Shown: in pieces, positions 45,870-57,128 of the stretch
Layout of the letters: each line of letters opens with the position of its first letter
Numbering within the stretch: the first letter of the stretch is position 1
Assembly: GCA_033060915.1 (NCBI GenBank)
Contig: CM065394.1
Span: 35,245,001 to 35,309,000 of the forward strand
Length of the DNA stretch: 64,000 nucleotides
Direction of reading: 5' to 3'
From: Euryodendron excelsum
Lineage: Eukaryota; Streptophyta; Magnoliopsida; Ericales; Pentaphylacaceae
Notes under the pieces: model-generated
Databases searched by the model: none
Seen by the model: only the letters and a program-made list of their open reading frames with translations
What the model was told of the DNA's origin: nothing
Made by a program: the position numbers and the translations under genes

Positions 45870-48550
45870 AGCTCTGTTTGGCAAACTGTATAAATAGATT
45901 CTTCATGTTGTTCCCTTATGGTAGGCCCATTCAATGTAGACCTAGCCACCGATGCCCACTGAAAGTTGCTTAACTAACAGATGGGCCTTCTGTTTTCTTT
46001 CGTATGGTGTTGATCACAGGAAGAGAAGAAGGCTGAAATACTGATACCAATTGAATTGCAGCAAAGAGATTTCAGATTTTGCATGTGTTTTTCAAGGAAG
46101 CAGCTTCAAGGAAATAATAGTATTTTGGTCACTAGAAGTTACTTTACTGGGCCATCCTGGATAGTCTCCACATTAATTAATATAGCAAAGGAAGATGCAT
46201 ATTTTACCTGCTTTTCTGCATTACCCTGTAGGGTGAACTAGTTTGATGTTATGAGGAATTATTATTATTATTTTTTTAATTTTTTTGGATGAAAATTAAG
46301 TCATAGTTTTGGTAGTTTCTTTGAGCTATGTGTTGTGAGAGAGAGAACTACGAATAATCTCTTCTGCTCATAGAATAAAAAGAAGGAAGAATATCCCAGG
46401 AATCATCCGAAAACACTGATAACCAAGATCATCATGCAGCATCTTTTGATGAATTATATATAGGAAGTGTAACCCTTTTCACATCCTGAAAGAAGAAAAA
46501 GCAACAAGACCAGAGAAAGATCAAGAGGAAGCCATTATTGTACTTGTAACCTTGAAAAATAAAGACAAGGGTAAAAGAGATAAACAAATCACCAGAAGTG
46601 GGGATGGAAGCACCCTTTAATTTCCCGCCTCAAAAAGAGAACGAACATAGACAAGAAGTGAGAACAAAGTTCACTTTCCAAAGTCTTTATGATAAGATTC
46701 TAAAAAACATTACCAAACCCACTTATACATCAAGTACAAACACCCCCTTAGTGCCAAACTGTGTACAATAGCTTCTCCTGTTTTCCCCTCATGCAAGCTA
46801 TGCAGGCCCATTCAATATAGAGCTAGCCGTGCCCATTGAAAGTTGCATACAAAGGTGGGCCTTCTCCTTTCTTTTGTTTGATGTTGATCAAAGGAAGGCA
46901 AGAAGGCTGAATAATGATAGCCATTGAATTGCTGCAAAGATATTTCAGATTTTGCATGTGCTTCTCGAGAAAGCAGCTTTAAGGAAATAATAGTATTTTG
47001 GTCACTAGAAGTTACTCTCGCTAGTACGCCATCCTGAATAGTCTCCACTTTAATATAGCAGATGAAGATGCATATTTTACCTGCTTTTCTGCATTACCCT
47101 ATAGGGTGAACTAGCTAGTTGGAAGTCATTTGAATTTTTTTGGATGAAAGTCATAATCTTGGTAGTTTCTTTGAGCCGTGTGTTGTGTTTTTGTCTGTGT
47201 GAAAGAGAACTAACAAAACGAATAACCTCTTATGCTTATAGACTAAACAAGAAGGAAAAATATCCCAGGAATCATCAGAAAACACTGATAACCAAGATCA
47301 TCATGCAGCATCTTTCAATGAATTATATATAGGAAGTGTAACCCTTTTTACATTCTAAAAGAAGGAAAAGTAACAAGACCAGAGAAAGATCAAAAGGAAG
47401 CCATTATTGCCCTAAACCTCCCCTTGCACATGGCCTCTACTCGCTTCAACCCTCCAATTTTCATGAAGAAATGATTGCAAGGTCTCAGCATGCTGAGCCA
47501 TTGGTCTAGGTTTCAAATTCATGGTCGTCAAATTACCAAATGTTCATGCAAGACTTCATAAAACATGTATAAAGTCAGTCTTGGTAGCTTCTTTCACATA
47601 TTCTCAGGAATGAACACGCACATCCAGAGAGCTGGGTAATTGGATGTCCACATGAAGCATTATGAGGAGTTAATGCTCATGATTTTCATGTAAGTGAATC
47701 CCTGTGTGCATTTTTGTTAAGAGAGAGAGAGAGAGAGAGAGAGTACTAAAAATAATCCCTTCCACTTATAGACTTAACAAGATGGAAGAATTTAGTAACT
47801 GGGTTTAAAACTCCGTTTTTTTTTTAACAGTTGCGTGTTTAAACTCACTTGCGATAGTAGTTGTTAAACTAGATATTATTGAAAAGGGGCTGAATGTCGC
47901 TTACATTTTGGTGGGGCTACAGTGATGATCTTACCTTTTCTGAATCAATAGCTATGGCTCAACGGATGAGAACTCTTATGATCACATCCAAGTAGAGTTA
48001 CTGTGTTGGTCGCCCCTTCCCATGCTCAACAAAAAAAATAAAATTAGATGGAAGAATATCGCAGGAATCATCCGAAAAACACTGAGAACCAAGATCATCT
48101 TGCAGCATCTTTTGATGAATTATATATAGAAAATGTAACCCTTTTTAACTTAGAAACACAAAAACAATTTATAAGAGAGATAAACAAATCACAAGAAGTG
48201 GGATGGAAGACGACTTTAATTTCCCGCCTCAAAAAGAAAACGAGAACAATGTGCAATTTCCAAATTACCTCTTTGTGATAACATTCTAAAACATGACCAA
48301 ACCCACTTACCAAAAGCAAACATTTTAATCAACCGGACATGTCCTTCTATAGTACTCCCTCAAAACTGAAATAAGAAATAGTTCTCGAAGTTCATTCATG
48401 ATCCGCACTAAACCTCCTCTTGCATCATGGCCTCTGCTGATCACTTCAACCCTCCAATCTTCATGAAGAATGATTGCAAGTATCAATGGACTATACTGTA
48501 CCATTGATCTAGATTTTCAAATTCATGATCATCATCAAATCACCAAAAAG
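45870..48550. repeat. Partial tandem triplication downstream of copy B
   Basis: Unit 1 (about 45,870-46,700) and unit 2 (about 46,740-47,550) share long words such as 'taatagtattttggtcacta' and 'accaagatcatcatgcagca'. A third, interrupted unit (about 47,700-48,545) repeats the later part ('cttcaaccctccaat', 'ttcatgaagaa'), with an insertion of about 250 bp at 47,790-48,040. A GA microsatellite lies at 47,719-47,742. I see no convincing coding sequence in any unit. Confidence 0.65.
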
Positions 48551-50286
48551 AAAATATACCATGATGGTCACCTCAAAACTATTCTACCACTTGATGCTAC
48601 TTTTGTGCTGCAGTTGTCGAGTGCTTGACCTAGCTTCATGCATGTTTAATGAAAAAAACAAAAAATGTTTCAAATTCATGCGAGAGATCATAACTTCCAT
48701 TGCCAGATTTTCCTTCTGATCGATCGGATTCGTGCCTTTCTGCAGTAACCTATCACAGCCGAGGCCTACTTCCATTTCTAGGTTTTCAGCATCTTCACCA
48801 CATTGTTATTGGCTACCACTTGCCGCCGATCACTTCAGTGGATGACCATAAGGGCCAAAAAACGAGTCAATTTAAGTATGATTAATACTAAGAAGCTAGA
48901 AAGCCAGCATCTACTACCACTATCGCAGTAATTAAGCTGAATGGCAATGGCATATTCTTCAGAATAAACTTCGTCCACTGACAAACCCCCTCTCTATGTA
49001 TATGATCTCCAAATCTTTTTCAGTGGACTAAGCCTAGTCAAGCAATAGAGCTTTGAAACCTTGGTTGCTTTGCTGAACCCAAATTCAAAATTAGAAAGAC
49101 CCAGCTTGACTTCAATAGATAAGCTGAGATGGTAAGAGAAATGTTAGGGACAGCTGCCGGCTGTCCATCACTCCCCATCGGATGTGCTCCCATTGACGTG
49201 TATTGAGCATTGCTTGCCTTAGGAGGACTATATATATGTCAGCGCACTTGCTTCCCCATTCTTCGAAACAAGAAGAGTGGAATATGTGGAATTCAATTCA
49301 GCTTGTCTGATTGTTGAATATATATCATTACTATTCACCAAAAACAAGTTGTGGAATAGGTTAGATTCTTAATTAGTTTGAAGAATATAGAATTAATATA
49401 TATATATATATATATGCAATTCCTTCTTGAAATGAACTAGTGGTTCTTATTTATTCTTTCTATCTTTCTTCATACAACTCCTTGATTTTACTTTTCGTAA
49501 GACGATTTATACTCAGGAAATAATAACCTTATATGCAGAATTTGAAACAGTTGACAGGAAGTGTTCGTTTATACACCCATAAATGTGGCAAGTGGAATAT
49601 TTTCACTGACAAATCCCCTTTTCTTTCTGCCTCAGTAAATAGCCTCAGATATTGTCGTTCATTGATTATGACAAAAGAAAAAAAATGCAGCAAATATGAT
49701 GAGATTTGATCCAAGTTTGCGATTGGCTCTAAGAGAGAGAGAGAAATCAATGACCCATGCTTAGATGCTCTCAACTTCAACTGAAGTGCTGAAACAACCC
49801 CAAAAGCAGTATAGGCCTACGGGTGTTAAAAAAAAAAAAAAAACAATAAAAATGTTATATGTAATCTTTGTTTTCACCTTTCAACATAAGTGAATGAGTC
49901 TCACGTGAATCTATTAATGTAGATCTTACAGTCTTGTGTCTAGAAGTGAAAAAAAAAATTGTATATTAGATTTGATAAAGTGTTTTTTTTTTTTTAGTTA
50001 GTTTTGATGCACTGATAGTGTACAATTTTTTTACACAAGCGAGGCACCAAAATGTAATACGTGTCTTTTAAAATTCAAGTACAATATAAAAAAGTATAGT
50101 TTAGGGATACATGTCACATTTTAGTGTCCGCTTACGTAAAAAAAATTTACACTATCAATGCATTAAAATTAAACTTTTTTTTTTTTTTTGGTTGCTAAAA
50201 GGTATCCATGCCTTTGACTGATTGTTCTCTAGAGCTCTTATAGGGCCATCGTCCACACGAATTAAGTAAATTTTTAGCATCATATG
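48550..50286. other. Spacer left of the Tat element
   Basis: AT-rich, with a TA microsatellite at 49,396-49,414 and poly-A/T runs. The only structured piece is the foldback at 49,997-50,174. No gene supported. Confidence 0.5.
49997..50174. mobile_element. Foldback MITE
   Basis: The left arm AGTTTTGATGCACTGATAGT and the complement of the right arm (ATTTTAATGCATTGATAGT) are imperfect inverted repeats continuing for about 65 bp. Poly-T tracts flank it, so the target duplication cannot be defined. Confidence 0.55.
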
Positions 50287-50889
50287 TGTGGGGAAATAAC
50301 CCCCGGCCCCTCCCAATGGGTGAAGCCCAATCTGCTTGAATTAAAGTTGGGGCTGCTTGGGGCCCAAACCAGTTATGAGGAAAGGTCAGCCCAAACTGCC
50401 GACCTCCTCCCAGCGAGGCCCAGACAGCCAACGGTTTGCGCAAACCGCTAGCGGTCTTAGAGCATTAAATGCGAAGTTGACTTGCATTTAATGCACGAGC
50501 GGCCGCCCACACAAACATCGACGTGCACGTCCGATCAGCCGGAATCCCCCACGACGGTGCGCCAGACGCTGCAGGTAGTCAGGCGGCGTCAATGATGATG
50601 CCTAACCAGCAGACCATGAGAGCCTGTTGATAGGCCGAGACAAAAGACACTCCCTGAAGGACTCTATAAAGACCCGAGGAATCGAGAGCCAGGTATGGAG
50701 AATGAACCCCTGACATACGCAACTTTCATTCATCCTTCTCGATTAAGTTTGCTAACTTAACCTTCGGAGTGTGATCGACCCACCCAGGGTCGACCCATTC
50801 TAACCCATTCGTCTTGTAGGAAGAAGTTTGGACTCATCCACTTTGGGCTTGAGAGCTCGGCCCAGCCTTCCCGAGAAATCTCACTTACA
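50287..50889 (+). repeat. 5' LTR of the Tat element
   Basis: Begins TGTGGGGAAATAACC and ends CTTACA. TATAAA at 50,665-50,670 is the probable core promoter. Aligned by eye with the 3' LTR it differs at about 20 of 603 positions, with no indel. All but one of the differences are transitions. Confidence 0.95.
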
Positions 50890-50908
50890 ATTGGCGCCGT
50901 CTGTGGGA
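50890..50908 (+). other. Primer-binding site of the Tat element
   Basis: TTGGCGCCGTCTGTGGGA directly after the LTR. The first bases TGGCGCCGTC fit the 3' end of plant tRNA-Asp; the remainder fits less well, so the tRNA is not certain. Confidence 0.7.
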
Positions 50909-50923
50909 AGGCTTAGAAAAACC

Positions 50924-52764
50924 ATGAGTCTAAACAACCGGAGACATAGGAAAGAAAACTATGACGGGAGGGGCTTCGGAGCCTCCTCTAGTAAAAACCA
51001 GACCAATTCGGCACACTGCCAATCTACACCAGTAGATCGACAAAGAAGAATATTGAGGTCAGAGATATGAACGCCCGCCGAAAGCCACCCGGAGACACAA
51101 GAGGAAATGCGGAGGGATACGGGTTATGTCAGGGACAGAAACTTCCGTAGGAACCATCCTCGGAATCTGGCCCCGTCACCCTCCAGTGGGCGGGTCCCAA
51201 GCAAGGATACACTCCGTGCGGCAGAGAGGGAAATTTGGCGGCGCGGAGAAGAGATAGCCTACCTCACCTCACAGGTGCGGGTAATGAGGGAGGCATTCTC
51301 TATCAGGAATGGGCATAGGAGAGATGGGTCCCCAGATCGGGAGTAGGATGTTGGCGCCAGGGACGAATCAGCACCACCGGTAAGAGGGAGTTACACCCCT
51401 AGTACCGTGCGTTGCGTTAACAGGCGCACGGGTCGGCGAAGGGACAGGAGCGAAACCCCGCCGAACAACAGCCCAGCGGTGGAAGATCGGCGGAAGGAAG
51501 ACTGGGAAAAGTGGTACAATGAAAAGTAAGAGGATAGAAAGCAGCAAACTAAGGAACGCACAGCCCATGACCTGATGAGAAAGGCCCTAGACCAGATTGC
51601 ATCCACGCCATTCACTGAGGAGATTGAATCCCATCCAATTCCTCGAAAATTCACCCCACCAAAGTTCACCCTCTATGACGGAAAGTCTGACCCAATTAAC
51701 CATGTTCGGCATTACAAACAACTTATGGTAGTGTGGTGCAGCGACCAGATGCTGATGTGTCGGATCTTCCCCTCCAGCCTGGGGAGCGTGGCTTCGAAAA
51801 ATTGCCACAAAAGTCCGTTTCAAGCTGGAGGCAACTGGCCGAGCTCTTTACAGCTCGTTTCATTGCAAACAACTTATAGCCAAAGGAGGTCGACTTTTTG
51901 CTGACGTTGCGAAAGGAGGAAGGAGAAGGGTTGCGAGCATACGCCCGACGCTACTGGGAGGCTTATAACGAAATTAATGAGTGCAGCGAGCAGTTGGCTG
52001 TAACTCAGTTCAAGATCGGCCTTCCCAGGGAGCATCGCTTGCGACAGTCCTTAATGAAGAAACCAGCCCTTACCATACAGGAACTAATGCTGAGGATCGA
52101 GGGCTATGCGCGGCTGGACAAGGACGTACCCCAAGGGGAGACACCTAAGGTCGGCGCTGCAGCTGAAAAGACGAGTAAGAAGGATGCCAAGAAACCCCGA
52201 TCAGAGGACATCAGCCGAGGAAAAAGAGTGCCCGATGGGGTCTACACAGTCTTTAAAGACCCCATCTATATAATATTGCCCCAGATCCGTGATAAGCCCT
52301 TCTTCAAGTGGCCACCAAAGCTGGGGGGAGACCCTGCAACTAGGGACCAGAAGAGGTTCTGTTCCTACCACCGCGAGAAGGGGCACAAGACGGAGCAGTG
52401 TCGACATCTGAAAACCCATTTGGAAGACTTAGCCAAAGCGGGCCACCTTGACCAATTCATTGATCGGGAGAAGACTAAGGTCGAAGCCGAGCAGCCACGA
52501 GTGCAGGAAGCAGCCCAGAAGGAACCAGAAGTAATGCCGGTTCGGGTAATCAACGTGCTGCACGGTTCGGCCGAATCAGGAACCATCGACCCACATAGGT
52601 ACCGAGCTGAGATGCAGAAGGCTGCGCACCTAAGGGAAGTGATGCAGATACAACCACCCAGCAAGAAAGCCAAGGCCGACCTGCCCATGCATCCATCTTC
52701 TTCACCGACGAGGATCTCGCCGGAGTGCAGATCCCCCACAATGATGCCTTGGTTGTTACGTTAA
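50924..52764 (+). pseudogene. Tat gag, broken
   Basis: The ATG at 50,924 (MSLNNRRHRKENYDG) is the likely start. One frame holds stops at 51,068, 51,344 and about 51,527. The capsid-like core (PKFTLYDGKSDPINHVRHY) is followed by a frameshift near 51,780 and a stop near 51,878, then by an open part 51,898-52,764. This contains the retrotransposon gag core end (EGLRAYARRYWEAYNEI) and the Tat-type zinc knuckle CSYHREKGHKTEQC (about 52,361-52,403). In functional relatives this forms the particle and binds RNA. Several stops fit C-to-T decay. Confidence 0.85.
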
Positions 52765-55700
52765 GAATGGCGGACTGTGACGTTAGAAGATTGCTCATTG
52801 ACCAAGGGAGTTCATCTGAAGTTATGTACTACAACTTGTTCAAACAATTGGGACTCGAGGAGTCCGACCTCCAACCATCGCTTAGCCCATTGGTCGGCTT
52901 CAGCTCAGACCCAGTCTGGCCTATGGGTAAAGTGACGATTCCTGTGACGGCCGGACGGATCACATTACAAACTGAATTCCTGGTGGTTAACGTACCATCC
53001 CCCTACAACGCCATCATGGGACGAACCTGGTTGCACCTCATGAAGGCCGTTCCCTCCACCTACCACCAGCTGCTTCGGTTCCCGACCCCAGCGGGAGTTG
53101 GCGAGATAAGGGGAGACCAGGTGACTGCCAAACGGTGTTTCCTAACAGCATGTGCGACCAAGACAAGACCAGAGAAAGTACAAATGATGGAGCTACATGA
53201 AGACACCCTCACCATAGATGATGTGGGACAGACGCCCGAGAATAAAGCTGTCGAGGACCTGAAGAAGATATACATAGATCGGCAAGGAGAAAAATACTTC
53301 GTCATCGGCACCTCTTTGTCCAAACAAGAGGAAAAATCCCTCATTGAGTTACTAATAGACTTCCTGGAAGTATTCGCCTGGACCCCTTATGACATGCCTG
53401 GGATCGGCGTTGACGTTGCCTGTCATCGCCTTAATGTAAACCCAAACTGCCGACCTGTTATCCAAAAGGGGAGAAGGGCAGCTACCCAGCATGTGGACGC
53501 CGTCTTGGAAGAAACAGAGAAGCTTTTGGAAGCTGGAGCGATCCGGGAGATCAACTACCCAAGCTGGTTGTCAAACACCGTAGTAGTAAAAAAGAAAGAC
53601 GACAAATGGAGGGTCTGTGTAGACTTCACTGACCTCAACAGGGTGTGCCCCAAAGATCCATTCCCCCTGCCCAAAATTGACCAGCTTGTGGATGCAACCG
53701 CCGGTTTCGAAAAGATGAGTTTCCTGGATGCCTACCGTGGGTATCACCAGATCCCACTTCACCCCGACGACCAAGAGAAAATGGCCTTCATCACTCCAAG
53801 GGGCATTTACTGCTATAGAGTTATGCCCTTTGGCCTGAAGAACGCCGGAGCCACATATCAGCGACTGGTCACAAAGATGTTCAAGACGCAGCTCGACAGA
53901 ACTGTCAAGGTCTACATCGATGACATGGTGGTAAAAAGCAAACTGAGCGACACCCATTTGGTGGACCTAAAGGAGGTACTCTGTATCCTGAAAGACTACA
54001 AAATGCTCCTGAACGCTTCAAAATGTGTCTTTAGGGTCGGCTCAGGCAAGTTCCTGGGGTTCCTGGTCACGCATCGGGGTATTGAGATGGACCCCCGGCA
54101 GATTAGTGCAATTCAGAGTATTCACGCTCCAAAGAATGCCAAAGAGGTTCAAAGATTGACAGGAATGGCCGCCGCACTCAACAGATTCATTAGCCGTTCA
54201 TCGGACCGGTGCCGACCTTTCTTCCTGCTCCTGAAGAAACAGGAACGGTTCGAGTGGACCCCTGAGTGTGATTTTGCCCTTGCCGATCTAAAAAACTACC
54301 TAGCCAAACCACCACTGCTCTCCACGTTTGTCCAGCACGAGGAGCTCTTCCTCTACCTTGCAGTGTCAGACCATGCAGTCAGCGCGGTCCTACTCAGGCA
54401 AGAAAATCGGCAACAATTCCCAGTCTATTACGTCAGCAAAACCTTTCTTGGAGCCGAGAGCAGGTATCTACCCCTGGAGAAGCTGACACTCGCACTGGTA
54501 GTCACATCCCGAAAGTTGGTGCATTACTTCAGATCTCACACCATTAACGTCCTCACCAACCATCAGCTCAAACCCCTCCTAAGGAAAGCCGACTTCTCAG
54601 GAAGAATTGCAAAATGGGCCGTAGAGTTAGGGGAGTTTGACATCAAGTTCCAGCCTAGATCGGCAGTGAAGGGGCAGGTTCTCGCAGATTTTATTGCCGA
54701 GTTCTCTGTCGAAATTACACCAGAAGTAGAAGAGACCCCGGCCACAAGCCAACCGCAACACGAAATCCCCCTGGATCTTTGGGAACAATCTGATCATTGG
54801 AAACTCTACGTGGACGGAGCTTCCAATGACCGGGGGGCAGGATCGGGCATCGTACTCAGTACACCAAATGGTCTAACCATTGAGCAAGCCATCAAGCTGG
54901 AATTCACTGCCTCTAATAATGAGTCAGAATACGAGGCCTTGCTCGCCGGAATACGTCGAGCCATTGAGCTTCGAATTCCCGAAATCGTCATATACTCGGA
55001 CTCCTTACTTGTCGTAAATCAAATCACAAGGGAATATGTCGCGAAGAACGACAGAATGATGCTGTACGTAGCAAAGGCCAAGGAACTGCTCGGCCAATTT
55101 AAAAACTACAAGCTTCGACAAATTAGCCGAGATAACAACTCACATGCGGATGCCTTGGCAACCCTGGCCACGGCTCTGAAATCAGGTTCGAGAAGGACGA
55201 TCAACGTGGAAACTCTTGCCAATCCCAGCATTTTCCGCGAGGAGGAGGAAGCCTTAACAGCGGAGAAGCTGGGACCATCATGGATGGACCCAATCATTTC
55301 TTACCTTGACACAGACAAGCTACCAAACGATAAGGCTGAAGCTCGGCGAATCAAGCATGTATCACTCAGATATTGGCTGTCGCCAGGTAAGAAACTTTAC
55401 AGACGTTCTTTTACAGGTCCTTATTTGCACTGTGTACATCCGGACCAAGTACAAAGCGTCTTGTTCGAAATCCATGAAGGGATATGTGGAAGTCATGTCG
55501 GTGGAAGATCGGTCGCACACCGAGCCATCTCACAGGGATACTGGTGGCCTTACATGCAGAAGGATGCAGCCCAGTACGTCCTGAAGTGCGACAAATGTCA
55601 GAGGTTTTCTCCCATTATCCACCAGCCAGCCGAAGATCTTGCTTCTATCACTAGTCCGTGGCCTTTCACTCAGTGGGGACTGGACATTATAGGACCTTTG

Positions 55701-56521
55701 CCTCGGGCTCCGGGCAACAAAAGGTTTCTCATCATGGCCACCGATTACTTTACCAAATGGGTAGAAGCGAAACCTTTATCAAACATCAAGGAAACTGACG
55801 CCAAAAGGTTCGTATGGAAAAGTGTTGTCACCAGATTTGGGTTGCCCGTGCCATCATATCAGATAATGGCACCCAGTTCGATGGTAATATCTTCAGATCA
55901 TTTTGCGAAGGATTGGGGATCAGAAACTATTACTCAACACCAGCCTACCCCCAATGCAACGGACAAGTCGAAATTTCAAATAAAACCATGCTAAACGGAG
56001 TCAAGAAACGTCTTTAAAAAACCAAGGGGAAGTGGACAGAAGAGCTACCCAATGTCTTGTGGTCCTACCGAACAACCCCAAGGAGGTCCACAGGAGAAAC
56101 ACCGTTCTCATTGGCATACGGGGTGGAGGCAGTCATCCCCCTGGAGATCAGTCTACCAACTATCAGGTCGGCAGCTTTCGACACCGGTGTCAATGACCAA
56201 ACGGTTGCGAGAGATCTGGATCTTATCGAAGAAAGAAGGGAAACCGCTTTGATCAAGCTCACAGAGTATCAGCGACAGCTTAAACGCTCTTACAACAAGC
56301 GGGTCCGCCCAAGAAACTTTGCTTCAGGAGATCTGGTTTTACGAAAAGTATTGGGAGCGACCAAGAAGGCGGCAGATGGGAAGCTTGGCCCAAATTGGGA
56401 AGGCCCCTACAGGGTCACATCCCAGGTCGGCATCGGCGCGTACAGACTGGAGACCGTTGAAGAAGGGCGACCGTTGCCGCGACCTTGGAATGAGACCAAC
56501 TTGAGGAAGTTCTACCAGTAA
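52725..56521 (+). pseudogene. Tat pol: protease, RT, RNase H, aRNase H, integrase
   Basis: Open for more than 1,000 codons to about 55,850. Protease: LLIDQGSSSEVMY. RT: MPFGLKNAGATYQ and YIDDMVV (YIDD at 53,913-53,924). RNase H at about 54,240-54,600, then the extra archaeal-type RNase H (WKLYVDGASNDRGAGSGIV, about 54,790-55,160). Integrase zinc region: HEGICGSHVGGR ... CDKCQRF; core WGLDIIGPLP and, after a one-base shift near 55,848, SDNGTQFDG. A TAA at about 56,015 interrupts the frame again; it resumes to the natural end at 56,521 (NLRKFYQ). RT and both RNase H domains look undamaged; only integrase is broken. Confidence 0.9.
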
Positions 56522-56626
56522 TATGAAACCCCAAACACTGTAATAGTCCCCAAAATGTATAAAGCTCAGTTGAAGAATCAATGAAAATGAAGATTGTTCA
56601 AACGACCCTACTCGGACCATTCTGCC

Positions 56627-57000
56627 CAAAACAAAAACCAAGTGTAAAAACTTGGTCCTGTCTAAGTTGGGCAGGTCGGCCAAAGAAGGTCAAAACAAAA
56701 ACCAAGTGTAAAAACTTGGTCTTGTCCAAGTTGGGTAGGTCGGCCAAAGAAGGCCAAAACAAAAACCAAGTGTAAAAACTTGGTCCTGTCCAAGTTGGGC
56801 AGGTCGGCCAAAGAAGGCCAAAACAAAAACCAAGTGTAAAAACTTGGTCCTGTCCAAGTTGGGCAGGTCGGCCAAAGAAGGCCAAAATAAAAACCAAGTG
56901 TAAAAACTTGGTTCTGTCCAAGTTGGGCAGGTTGGCCAAAGAAAAACGAAAGTCAAGTGTCAATTCTGTCCAAATTGCACAGACCGGCCAATAAAGGCTA
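56627..57000 (+). repeat. 64-bp tandem repeat, five copies, each with a hairpin
   Basis: Five head-to-tail units, almost identical (1-3 substitutions each), with a decayed sixth to 57,000. The period is 64 bp: 'agtgtaaaaa' begins at 56,641, 56,705 and 56,769. Each unit contains CCAAGT-GTAAAA-ACTTGG, a 6-bp-stem palindrome. It lies between the convergent ends of pol and the opposite-strand gene. Open frames across it are artefacts of the repeat. Tat/Ogre elements are known to carry tandem repeats here, and some have seeded satellites. Confidence 0.9.
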
Positions 57001-57128
57001 AAGAAAGAAATTAAGTCTAAACAACAAAATCAAATAAATGAGATCCAGTAATAAACAAACAAACGAGTTTTTCTCATTAAAAAGTAGTGACGGTTACAAA
57101 AATGGAGAAAGAGAAAGAGAAAGAAAAG

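Larger units (their letters stand above)
41111..46320. repeat. Segmental duplication, copy B
   Basis: Collinear with 14,441-20,932. It lacks the hAT element and the MITE of copy A (empty sites at about 41,566 and 44,833) and lacks about 180 bp around 45,030 that A has at 19,500-19,680. It is not interrupted by copia and continues into the tandem units that follow. Confidence 0.9.

Noticed and set aside
56598..56963. Minus-strand open frames across the 64-bp repeat with repeated FYTWFLFW-type peptides
   Set aside because: The period (64 bp, not a multiple of 3) and exact repeat structure explain them; no coding signal.
56627..57000. CRISPR-like regular repeats
   Set aside because: Units are directly adjacent with no spacers, and the DNA is a plant retrotransposon.
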